Position numbers and translations under genes: made by a program. From an uncultured Lachnospiraceae bacterium (GTDB lineage: Bacteria > Bacillota > Clostridia > Lachnospirales > Lachnospiraceae), in the NCBI GenBank assembly GCA_946623295.1, contig CAMOQY010000010.1:1-16087 (forward strand): DNA of 16,087 bases, written 5' to 3'. Below, piece by piece: positions 1 to 5,894 of this stretch. The notes beneath the pieces were generated by a model. It searched no databases. It saw only the letters and a program-made list of their open reading frames with translations, and was not told the DNA's origin. Within the stretch, counting starts at the first letter, position 1. Each line of letters begins with the position of its first letter.

Positions 1-1072
1 GGCGCATGGCTTTGAGGCAGATATCGCCCTCTGACGGGCTGGAGCAGTCCCTTACGCTCCGGTCGAGCCAGAGATTCTGAGCTCTGCTTCCGTTTGTAAG
101 CACCGCCGCGCCTTTTTTGGCGCTGCACCCGCTGATCAGCGTTCTGTTGGCAATAAACTTGCCTGTGTTATAGATCGCTCCGCCGCCTTCGTCGGACGAA
201 TTATGGCCGCTGCAAAGTGTTATGCCGTCGGTATAGAGGGTTCCCTCGATCAATATGAGCGTACCGCCTCCGCCACCGAATGAGCCTGACGATCCCTCTA
301 TCCTTCCGGCCGCCGACGAATCGCTGATATCCAGTCTGCAGGACGGAGTGACCCTGATCAGCCTGATGGCCTTTTCGCTCCTGATGCTGTGGCCGCGCAT
401 GTTGATCTTAAGGCTTATACCGCCGCTCTTATCCGGATTTGTCGTAAGCGTCGTACCGTAGGAAGGTATCGTGATATCCTGGGCGAGCGAGAAGTTTCCT
501 CCGTCATGAAAGGCCTTTACGAGCTGTTCGTACGAGTAGATAAGACCCCTCTCGTACGCCTCTGTATACTCCCTCGGCTCTGTCCTTGCTCCCGCGCGGA
601 CGCTTCCTTCCTCATCTGTCCAGCAAAGTGAACTGACGCCGCTGTCATTTACGTAGACCGAGATATAACAACCCGATACGTCTGACGAGCCGGTATAATA
701 CGTCTTCGTGTAGTAATCGTCCGGATCGGATATCAGACAAAAATCCTCGCAGCTTCCGGATGCGGCCGTCCCCCTGCCGTAGCCCTCCGGCCTTTCACCT
801 GTCAGCATTCCCGACGACGCGTCAAAATAGCAGGTAAAGCCGGCAGAGCTCAGCGCATTGCCATCCAGATCGCGGCCCGAAAAATACATATCCTCCGCCG
901 CAGCTTTTGCGCTGCGCATATTCGCTATGTCGGCCGCTTCCCGCCCGCTCTCGAGCGATGAAGCAAAGACCGGCACGGCTATCACCGCGAGCACCGCCAC
1001 TACGGCTACCACGATCAAAAGCTCCGCCAGGGAAAAACCCTTTTCATTCCATGATACTTTTCTGAGTTTCAA
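1..1072 (-). CDS. Type IV prepilin-like protein with a beta-helix-like C-terminal region (partial, runs off left edge)
   Basis: The frame is open from a TTG codon at 1072-1070 to the window edge, giving at least 357 residues. TTG is chosen because a perfect GGAGGT lies six bases upstream (1084-1079) and no ATG fits. The N-terminus is a class III signal: a short basic leader ends in Lys11-Gly12, followed by Phe13-Ser-Leu-Ala-Glu17 and about 20 hydrophobic residues. Prepilin peptidase would cut after Gly12, and Glu at position +5 of the mature protein is the residue used in pilin assembly. A polar, Cys-containing middle region follows. From about residue 210 the protein has short beta-rich repeats, a Gly-rich stretch (FGGGGG) and a GGAIYNTGKF motif like those of right-handed parallel beta-helix adhesins. 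Family knowledge suggests a pilus or pseudopilus subunit displaying a surface domain; that role is inferred. The missing C-terminus prevents a firmer call. Confidence 0.75.
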   Translation of the reverse strand, partial: MKLRKVSWNEKGFSLAELLIVVAVVAVLAVIAVPVFASSLESGREAADIANMRSAKAAAEDMYFSGRDLDGNALSSAGFTCYFDASSGMLTGERPEGYGRGTAASGSCEDFCLISDPDDYYTKTYYTGSSDVSGCYISVYVNDSGVSSLCWTDEEGSVRAGARTEPREYTEAYERGLIYSYEQLVKAFHDGGNFSLAQDITIPSYGTTLTTNPDKSGGISLKINMRGHSIRSEKAIRLIRVTPSCRLDISDSSAAGRIEGSSGSFGGGGGTLILIEGTLYTDGITLCSGHNSSDEGGGAIYNTGKFIANRTLISGCSAKKGAAVLTNGSRAQNLWLDRSVRDCSSPSEGDICLKAMR

Positions 1073-1119
1073 AGCAACACCTCCGTCCCTTTTCAATTCT
1101 GTCCCGCGGATACAGACGC

Positions 1120-1148
1120 CTTATGCGTAAACTTAACAGACCTGACAA
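1120..1148 (-). promoter_or_regulatory. Putative sigma-A promoter of the prepilin-like gene
   Basis: Read on the minus strand, TTGTCA (1148-1143) is separated by 17 bases from CATAAG (1125-1120). These match the -35 consensus at five of six positions and the -10 consensus at four of six. The site lies about 50 bases upstream of the TTG start. It is the best candidate in the 298-base gap between the helix-turn-helix gene and the prepilin gene, which otherwise shows no coding signal. The -10 element is weak. Confidence 0.35.
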
Positions 1149-1165
1149 AGATCCGGTTTTGTCAG
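1142..1165. promoter_or_regulatory. Perfect inverted repeat overlapping the prepilin -35 element
   Basis: CTGACAAA at 1142-1149 and TTTGTCAG at 1158-1165 form a perfect 8-base inverted repeat with an 8-base spacer. The repeat covers the putative -35 hexamer at 1143-1148, which fits an operator for a dimeric regulator. No T-run follows on either strand, so a terminator is unlikely. The binding protein is unknown. Confidence 0.35.
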
Positions 1166-1370
1166 ATATCCGCATTGATGCTCCCGATGCAGTTTTCATC
1201 CGGAGTCAGCGGCGGGAGCCTGATCTTTTGCTCCGCATCCGCTCCGGCTGCTGCCGTGGTTATAGGTTAGCACAGACAGGCCGGACATAAAAGGCCGTCA
1301 TGGGTGACATTTTCTGCCATTTTTTGTGACAGGACCGGACGTTTCCATCGTTGGCTCAGCGGCTGAAAGA

Positions 1371-1826
1371 TCACGTATTTACAGGCTTTTTACCCTTCAT
1401 CACTCTCTTCAGCGACTGCATGTATGCGGGGTTTTCATAGAAGGAGGTCAAAATCGACCGGGCGTCGTCCAGCAGCCTTTTGATCTGTCTTGTGGAGTAT
1501 TCCATGAGCTCCGCCGTACGGTTTATGCTCATCCCCTCGATGTGGATGTACGTGACCGCGTCGATCATCTCCTTGCGCGGCAGATCGGCGAGCATATGCC
1601 AGAGGATCCTTTTCATATAATTCTCCTCTATCACGAGCCGCCTTATCTCTCTGTAATTTTCGATGATCCGGCTCTCATACTCGTCCCTGATACGCAGAGA
1701 CTCCTCCCTGAGTCCGCGGCCGCAGAACACTCCTGCCTCTCTCATCAGCGCCTCCATATGCCGCTTTTCCTTTCCGAGAAACATGATCCTTGAATTAATA
1801 CTTGCGATCTCCTTTAAAATATCCAT
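1371..1826 (-). CDS. Small helix-turn-helix protein, sigma-70 region 4-like (151 aa)
   Basis: The start is placed at ATG 1826 because GGAGG sits five bases upstream. A longer frame beginning further up would have to translate through an intrinsic terminator, so it is rejected. Residues 1-75 are charged and look alpha-helical, possibly a coiled coil. Residues about 85-125 (IEGMSINRTAELMEYSTRQIKRLL region) resemble a tetra-helical or sigma-70 region 4 HTH as seen in phage-type regulators of the DUF1492/RinA kind. The C-terminus is basic. No catalytic motif is seen. The neighbours are a structured RNA/terminator element immediately upstream and the prepilin-like gene downstream. The gene has no recognisable promoter between the terminator and its start codon, so expression may depend on read-through. 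The DNA-binding role is inferred and the target is unknown. It could be a remnant of an integrated element, although no other phage gene is nearby. Confidence 0.65.
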   Translation of the reverse strand: MDILKEIASINSRIMFLGKEKRHMEALMREAGVFCGRGLREESLRIRDEYESRIIENYREIRRLVIEENYMKRILWHMLADLPRKEMIDAVTYIHIEGMSINRTAELMEYSTRQIKRLLDDARSILTSFYENPAYMQSLKRVMKGKKPVNT

Positions 1827-1871
1827 TTCATCCTCCGTATTTACCTCATACGCCGCATCATTTTTCGGGAA

Positions 1872-1898
1872 TAAAAAAAGATCCGTGAAAACGGATCT
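1872..1898 (-). terminator. Intrinsic terminator ending the structured RNA / possible attenuator
   Basis: On the minus strand, AGATCCG (1898-1892), a six-base loop and CGGATCT (1885-1879) form a 7-bp hairpin followed directly by a run of T residues (1879-1873). It lies 46 bases upstream of the start codon of the HTH gene. It therefore either ends a short RNA starting near 2048 or acts as an attenuator controlling that gene. Confidence 0.8.
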
Positions 1899-2048
1899 GC
1901 TCAGACATATTAAGAAATAGATCACAGCGGAAAATCCATATCGCGAAAACGCGGCAAAAAACCGCGATATACCTGAGTCAGATACGACGTATGGACTTTT
2001 CCTGCCTCAGCCAGACATGAGAGTGACCTCGGCAACTCTGAAGCGAGT
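1872..2048 (-). ncRNA. Candidate structured RNA or cis-regulatory leader, about 177 nt
   Basis: Transcription would begin near 2048, seven bases below a strong promoter, and end at the terminator at 1872. Nested helices can be paired by eye: 2044-2037 with 1905-1899 (one bulge, abutting the terminator hairpin); 2029-2023 with 1925-1919; 2006-1993 with 1937-1926 (12 pairs, two bulges). Inside are a small hairpin at 1992-1982 and an 8-bp stem, 1970-1963 with 1945-1938. A competing hairpin (1966-1962 with 1954-1950, followed by TTTT) uses the same bases as that stem. No start codon with a ribosome site is evident. I do not recognise a known riboswitch core. A 6S-like long bulged hairpin or an unclassified riboswitch/attenuator are both possible. 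This stretch fills most of the 371-base gap between plsC and the HTH gene. Confidence 0.5.
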
Positions 2049-2054
2049 GACAAA

Positions 2055-2082
2055 ATTATATCAGATAATCGGGGATCTGCAA
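2055..2082 (-). promoter_or_regulatory. Strong extended -10 promoter of the structured RNA
   Basis: On the minus strand, TTGCAG (2082-2077) is followed after 16 bases by a perfect TATAAT (2060-2055). A TG dinucleotide one base before it gives the extended -10 TGnTATAAT. Initiation is expected near A2048. It lies below the plsC terminator, so it starts an independent transcript. Confidence 0.7.
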
Positions 2083-2118
2083 GGGGTTTTCAGCTATTTG
2101 AAAATGAAATCATTTCAT

Positions 2119-2147
2119 TAAAAAAGCCGGAACCATCGGTTTCCGGC
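2119..2147 (-). terminator. Intrinsic terminator of the plsC transcript
   Basis: Read on the minus strand, GCCGGAA (2147-2141), an eight-base loop and TTCCGGC (2132-2126) form a GC-rich 7-bp hairpin followed by a T-run (2125-2121). It lies about 50 bases past the plsC stop and ends the long minus-strand run of genes. Confidence 0.85.
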
Positions 2148-2197
2148 ATAACAAAGCAAATTCAGCCACAAGAATTACGATTCTGTATTTCCCGTCT

Positions 2198-2950
2198 TTA
2201 TCTGAATGGCTCTGTCACGTACTGCTCGTATGTGTGCTTTATCTCATCCTCCACCTGCTGATGTACGGCACGCAATCCCTCTCTGTCAAGCCCTGCGGTA
2301 TCCACAGGCTTTCCGAAGACGATGATCGGCTTTGTCGGCAGAATGAGAGGCGACTGCTTTTCGTAACATTCCTCCATGTGTATAAAGGTAACGGGCACGA
2401 CCTTGCAGCCCGCTTTGTCTGCTATCTTGAAGCTTCCCTCGTGAAAATCCCCAAGCCCCTCGTGACGCACTCTGGTGCCCTCGGGACAGATCCACATGGA
2501 CGTTCCGTTTTTGATCTTTTCGGCGGCTGCGTTTATGGATTTCATTCCCTCTCTGGGATTCTTCCTGTCAACAAAGATGCAGCCGAGCCACAGGAGCCAG
2601 ATCCTGAACGGCAGGATCGAGGCAAACTCCTTTTTGGCGACAAAGCCGAGAGGACGCTTCATGATCGGATATACGCAGATCATGTCGAAAAAGCTCTTAT
2701 GATTGCTGATAAAAGCTGCTGTCCCGGCCGGAATGTTCTCAAAGCCTATGACCCGCGCCTTCACGCCGAGCACGGCAGTTATGATCCGCAGCGCGGTCAT
2801 GGCGATGGCGCGCACTGCCCGATCCCTTGCCTTTTTCGAAAAAAGGCCGACTATCCACAGCAGAGGCAGGGTGACAAGACTCCAGACCGAAAAATACAGT
2901 CCTACGAGTATATACGCGATAAACGATCTCAGGCAGGCTATTACCTTCAT
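2198..2950 (-). CDS. plsC: 1-acyl-sn-glycerol-3-phosphate acyltransferase (PlsC-like, 250 aa)
   Basis: This membrane enzyme transfers an acyl chain to lysophosphatidate to make phosphatidate, the precursor of membrane phospholipids. The start is set at ATG 2950 because AAGGAG lies six bases upstream; the longer frame reaches into pncB. Residues about 10-35 are a hydrophobic anchor. The acyltransferase blocks are visible: His83-x4-Asp88 (NHKSFFD), the catalytic pair; FVDRKN near 125-130; PEGTR at 155-159, which binds the glycerol phosphate; and the VVPV block near 184. The length is normal. The gene follows pncB so tightly that the pncB stop codon overlaps the plsC ribosome binding site, indicating co-transcription and probable translational coupling. 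An intrinsic terminator follows. Exact acceptor specificity cannot be read from sequence, since some paralogs use other lysolipids. Confidence 0.88.
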   Translation of the reverse strand: MKVIACLRSFIAYILVGLYFSVWSLVTLPLLWIVGLFSKKARDRAVRAIAMTALRIITAVLGVKARVIGFENIPAGTAAFISNHKSFFDMICVYPIMKRPLGFVAKKEFASILPFRIWLLWLGCIFVDRKNPREGMKSINAAAEKIKNGTSMWICPEGTRVRHEGLGDFHEGSFKIADKAGCKVVPVTFIHMEECYEKQSPLILPTKPIIVFGKPVDTAGLDREGLRAVHQQVEDEIKHTYEQYVTEPFR

Positions 2951-2960
2951 CCCGTACTCC

Positions 2961-4409
2961 TTATGAGCGTGACTTGATACTTCCGAGAAGCTCATGCTTC
3001 ATGGCATAAAGGCGGTCCGACAGATCCACATGGGCCTCGTGAGGATTTACCAGACGTCTGGTCTCGTCCCAGAGCGTAGCCAGATCGGCCTTGCAGTAAT
3101 CCATGATCTCACGAAGCGAAGGCGACTCATACACGCAGATGCCGTTTTCGAATACAGGTATAAGGAGCTCCTTAAGCTCGTACTGCCCCGCCTTTAGATC
3201 CGTATGCTTCCAGGTATATGTCGGGTCAAAAATGGTCATGTCTCTGGATGAATCAAAGCTGTCGTCCACGAGCGAGATCAGGTCGGCGATCATCATATGA
3301 TTGGAGCTGTCATATATCCTGTATACCGTCTTGTTGCCGGGGTTCGTGACCTTTTCGGGATTATCGGATTTCTTGATCTTGGGGATCCAGTTGCCGTCAT
3401 CATCCATGATCGCGGCGAGCTTGTAGACTCCGCCGAATGAAGGGCAGTCCTTTGAAGTAATGAGGTTCGTACCGACTCCCCAGGAGTCGATCCTGCAGCC
3501 CTGGAGCTTGAGATCGGCTATCAGATACTCGTCAAGATCGCACGAGGCCGTGATCTTCGCGTCTGTAAAGCCGGCTTCATCCAGCATGGCTCTCGCCTTT
3601 TTCGACAGGTAGGCAAGGTCGCCGGAGTCAAGCCTTATGCCGATCTTTCCCTTGATGCCGGCGTCTCTCATCTCCTTGAAGACCTGAATGGCGTTGGGCA
3701 CGCCGGAGCGCAGGGTATCGTAGGTATCCACCAGCAGCGTGCAGGCCGTGGGATAATACTTCGCATATGTACGGAAAGCGGTCAGCTCGTCCGGGAAGCT
3801 CATGATCCAGCTGTGGGCGTGCGTCCCCATTACGGGCACGTCAAATACCTGGCCTGTCAGGACATTGCTGGTGCCTACGCAGCCTCCTATCATGGCCGCT
3901 CTGGCCCCGTATATGCCCGCGTCAGGGCCCTGGGCCCGGCGAAGGCCGAATTCCATTACTCCGCCTCCCGAAGCCGCCCAGACGACGCGTGAGGCCTTTG
4001 TAGCGATAAGGCTGGCGTGATTCACGATATTGAGCAGGGCCGTCTCCACGAGCTGCGCCTCTATGATGGGAGCCACGACCTTTACCAGCGGTTCTCTGGG
4101 AAATACGACCGTGCCCTCGGGGATGGCGTAGATGTTTCCGGTAAAATGGAAGCCGCTCAGATACTCGAGAAAGTCCGTATCAAAGATACCCAGCGAGCGC
4201 AGATAGGCTATATCGTCATAGTCAAAGTGCAGATTTTTGATGTAGTCTATCACCTGCTCAAGACCGGCGCAGATCGCGTAGCCGCCTCCGCACGGATTGG
4301 ACCTGTAAAAGGCGTCGAAGACGACCATGTTGTTCTTTTTTTCCTTGAAGTAGCCCTGCATCATCGTAAGCTCATACAGGTCCGTCATCATTGAAAGATT
4401 GCGTGACAT
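2961..4409 (-). CDS. pncB: Nicotinate phosphoribosyltransferase (482 aa)
   Basis: This enzyme converts nicotinate, PRPP and ATP to nicotinate mononucleotide, the entry step of the Preiss-Handler NAD salvage route in the cytosol. The ATG at 4409 follows AAAGGAGAT at good spacing. Family signatures in order are MTDLYELTMMQGYF at the N-terminus, the phosphate/nicotinate-contact segment FGLRRAQGPDAG near 154-165, GTHAHSW at 195-201 containing the presumed phosphorylated His, LVDTYDTLRSG near 226-235, and GIRLDSGDL near 257-265, which binds the ribose phosphate. The length matches the longer bacterial class. It lies 49 bases below the AEC-family carrier with no terminator between, and directly above plsC. 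The carrier could conceivably bring in an acid substrate, but nothing in the sequence ties it to nicotinate. Confidence 0.95.
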   Translation of the reverse strand: MSRNLSMMTDLYELTMMQGYFKEKKNNMVVFDAFYRSNPCGGGYAICAGLEQVIDYIKNLHFDYDDIAYLRSLGIFDTDFLEYLSGFHFTGNIYAIPEGTVVFPREPLVKVVAPIIEAQLVETALLNIVNHASLIATKASRVVWAASGGGVMEFGLRRAQGPDAGIYGARAAMIGGCVGTSNVLTGQVFDVPVMGTHAHSWIMSFPDELTAFRTYAKYYPTACTLLVDTYDTLRSGVPNAIQVFKEMRDAGIKGKIGIRLDSGDLAYLSKKARAMLDEAGFTDAKITASCDLDEYLIADLKLQGCRIDSWGVGTNLITSKDCPSFGGVYKLAAIMDDDGNWIPKIKKSDNPEKVTNPGNKTVYRIYDSSNHMMIADLISLVDDSFDSSRDMTIFDPTYTWKHTDLKAGQYELKELLIPVFENGICVYESPSLREIMDYCKADLATLWDETRRLVNPHEAHVDLSDRLYAMKHELLGSIKSRS

Positions 4410-4458
4410 TTTATCTCCTTTTCGCGGCGGTTTTCATATCCGCAGCGCGTATTCCTTT

Positions 4459-5397
4459 TTAAAAGACCGACTCGTAAAGAAGCACAACGAGCGGCATCGT
4501 AACCACACTCAGAATGATACCCATCGAATTGAGCGCACTGGCCTTTTTCGCATCGTCCGGCGTACCGTACAGGGCTGCGATATTCGTCAGCGCGACAGCG
4601 GGGGAAGCCGCCATGCCGAGAGTCAGGATCAGCAGCGCCATATGTCCCTCGGTGATATACTTTTCAAGCCCGGTCACAAAGAGGAAGGCGATCACAAGAA
4701 GCGGGCAGATGATAAGCCTCACTGCCGTGACCAGATAGTATCTCAGACCGGTAAAAACCTCTTTGAAATTGATCCCGCCAAGGATGATACCTACGGCAAA
4801 CATATTGATAGCCGCGTTTGTATCCGATATCTGCCTGACCGCGGAGGTGATGATCTCCGGAAGCGGAAGCCGGGTCACGAATACGATCGTGCCGAGGATG
4901 ATGGCTATGATATTCGGCGTAAAGAGGATCTTCTTCAGGCTGACCTTCCGCATTCCGCTTATCAGCGCGTAGCCGTGGCTCCAGAGAAAGATGTTCTGGG
5001 ATATGATAAAGGCCGAACAATAGAACACGGCCTCGCTGCCAAGCATAGCCTGGACCAGCGGGATAACAAGATTGCCCGAATTGGTATATATGATCGAGGC
5101 CTTTTCCACGCTGTCCAGCCCAAGCGGGCGTCCGAGCAGGCGAAGGACCAGTATCGCGCCGAGCTGCAGCAAAAGCCCCACGCCCATGAGGACGAGGAGC
5201 GTTCTGATCTTTCCGGCGTCAAATTCGATCAGAAACGAATTGAAGATAACGAGCGGATTGACGATATTGGTAGCTATAGCCGACACGACCCGCCCGTCCT
5301 CCGAACGGAGCACACGGGTCTTTACAAGCATAAGCGCGGCGACGACCATTATGCCCATCACCGCGACCTGCTTTAATAATAAAAGACTTAATTCCAT
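4459..5397 (-). CDS. Auxin efflux carrier (AEC) family transporter (312 aa)
   Basis: This is an integral membrane protein with about ten hydrophobic segments, arranged as two sets of five around a charged central region. That is typical of the AEC family (PF03547), which in bacteria moves small organic acids such as malate or malonate. Helpful marks are the conserved SAIATNIVNPLVIFNSF near the second helix, YTNSGNLVIPLVQAML around 105-120 (the N-x-G/G-x-P type crossover motif), and LGMAASPAVALTNIAALYG near 275. The length is normal. The ATG at 5397 has no clear Shine-Dalgarno sequence and lies just after an inverted repeat, so its translation start is less certain than its neighbours'. It sits between yajC and pncB on the same strand. 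The substrate is unknown. Confidence 0.85.
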   Translation of the reverse strand: MELSLLLLKQVAVMGIMVVAALMLVKTRVLRSEDGRVVSAIATNIVNPLVIFNSFLIEFDAGKIRTLLVLMGVGLLLQLGAILVLRLLGRPLGLDSVEKASIIYTNSGNLVIPLVQAMLGSEAVFYCSAFIISQNIFLWSHGYALISGMRKVSLKKILFTPNIIAIILGTIVFVTRLPLPEIITSAVRQISDTNAAINMFAVGIILGGINFKEVFTGLRYYLVTAVRLIICPLLVIAFLFVTGLEKYITEGHMALLILTLGMAASPAVALTNIAALYGTPDDAKKASALNSMGIILSVVTMPLVVLLYESVF

Positions 5398-5415
5398 AGT
5401 AAAACCACGTCATAG

Positions 5416-5441
5416 GACGGACCACGCGGGGTCTGTCCGTC
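5416..5441 (-). repeat. Inverted repeat between yajC and the AEC carrier
   Basis: GACGGAC at 5416-5422 and GTCCGTC at 5435-5441 form a 7-bp stem with a 12-base loop in the 48-base gap. No uninterrupted T-run follows, so it is at best a weak terminator. Other roles are RNA processing, mRNA end protection or masking of the weak start of the next gene. Confidence 0.4.
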
Positions 5442-5445
5442 AGTA

Positions 5446-5868
5446 TCAGTCCTTCTGCTCGGAAGACGTATTGGTATAATCAGGCTTCTCGACCTGAACT
5501 ATAGCCTCTCTCTGCATGGGGATACGGCAGTTCTTGTTGTTGCCGAACTCAACGATGACCGTATCGTCGGTAAGATCGATGATCACTCCGTAAAATCCGC
5601 TGGTGGTAAGGACCGAATCGCCGACAGCCATGGAGGCGTACAGCTCTGCCTTTTCCTTTTTCTGTTTCTTGTTGGGACGGATCATCATGAAATAGACAAA
5701 CGCGCCGATGATCACGATATAAACGATCCAGAACGTGATACCGCCGAGTCCGCCTGCCGCCTGCGTGCCGTCCGCGTTGGTAGCTGCCGCCGCATCTCCG
5801 CCCATGGCGCAGGCCGTAAGGGAGAGTGACATGATTGCCATAGTAACTGCTGCTAAAATCTTTTTCAT
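5446..5868 (-). CDS. yajC: Preprotein translocase subunit YajC, with lipoprotein-type signal (140 aa)
   Basis: YajC is an accessory of the SecYEG/SecDF export complex. ATG 5868 is chosen because AGGAGG lies six bases upstream. Residues 44-63 form the single membrane helix, followed by the family motif MIRPNKKQKKE (about 62-72), then a small beta-rich domain (VGDSVLTTSGFYGVI). That domain is the recognisable YajC core. The unusual part is the N-terminus: a basic start, a hydrophobic stretch and LTAC with Cys20, which reads as a lipoprotein signal peptide. It is followed by an Ala/Gly-rich linker of about 22 residues before the usual helix. Typical YajC proteins are about 85-110 residues and begin at the helix. 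The gene lies 26 bases after tgt, the same order as in many bacteria, and has its own strong ribosome binding site. Confidence 0.9.
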   Translation of the reverse strand: MKKILAAVTMAIMSLSLTACAMGGDAAAATNADGTQAAGGLGGITFWIVYIVIIGAFVYFMMIRPNKKQKKEKAELYASMAVGDSVLTTSGFYGVIIDLTDDTVIVEFGNNKNCRIPMQREAIVQVEKPDYTNTSSEQKD

Positions 5869-5894
5869 AAAAGTCCTCCTGTGCGTTTCCGGGA

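Noticed and set aside
1827..1925. N-terminal extension of the HTH protein to 184 residues
   Set aside because: The extra residues would be encoded by the intrinsic terminator hairpin and T-run, and the ATG at 1826 has its own GGAGG.
1872..2048. Assignment of the structured RNA as a c-di-GMP, TPP, cobalamin, T-box, SRP, tmRNA or RNase P RNA
   Set aside because: The conserved core strings of these classes were not found on reading. A match to the GAGGAAAGTCC box of RNase P is only approximate, and the segment is far too short for that RNA.
2051..2118. Possible tRNA or small peptide gene between the plsC terminator and the structured RNA
   Set aside because: There is no cloverleaf and no ribosome site; the sequence is explained by the promoter elements.
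4399..5376. A 325-codon plus-strand open frame opposite the AEC carrier
   Set aside because: The product is extremely rich in Arg, Asp, His and Lys without any motif, and the minus strand encodes a recognisable membrane transporter. It is a codon-bias shadow.
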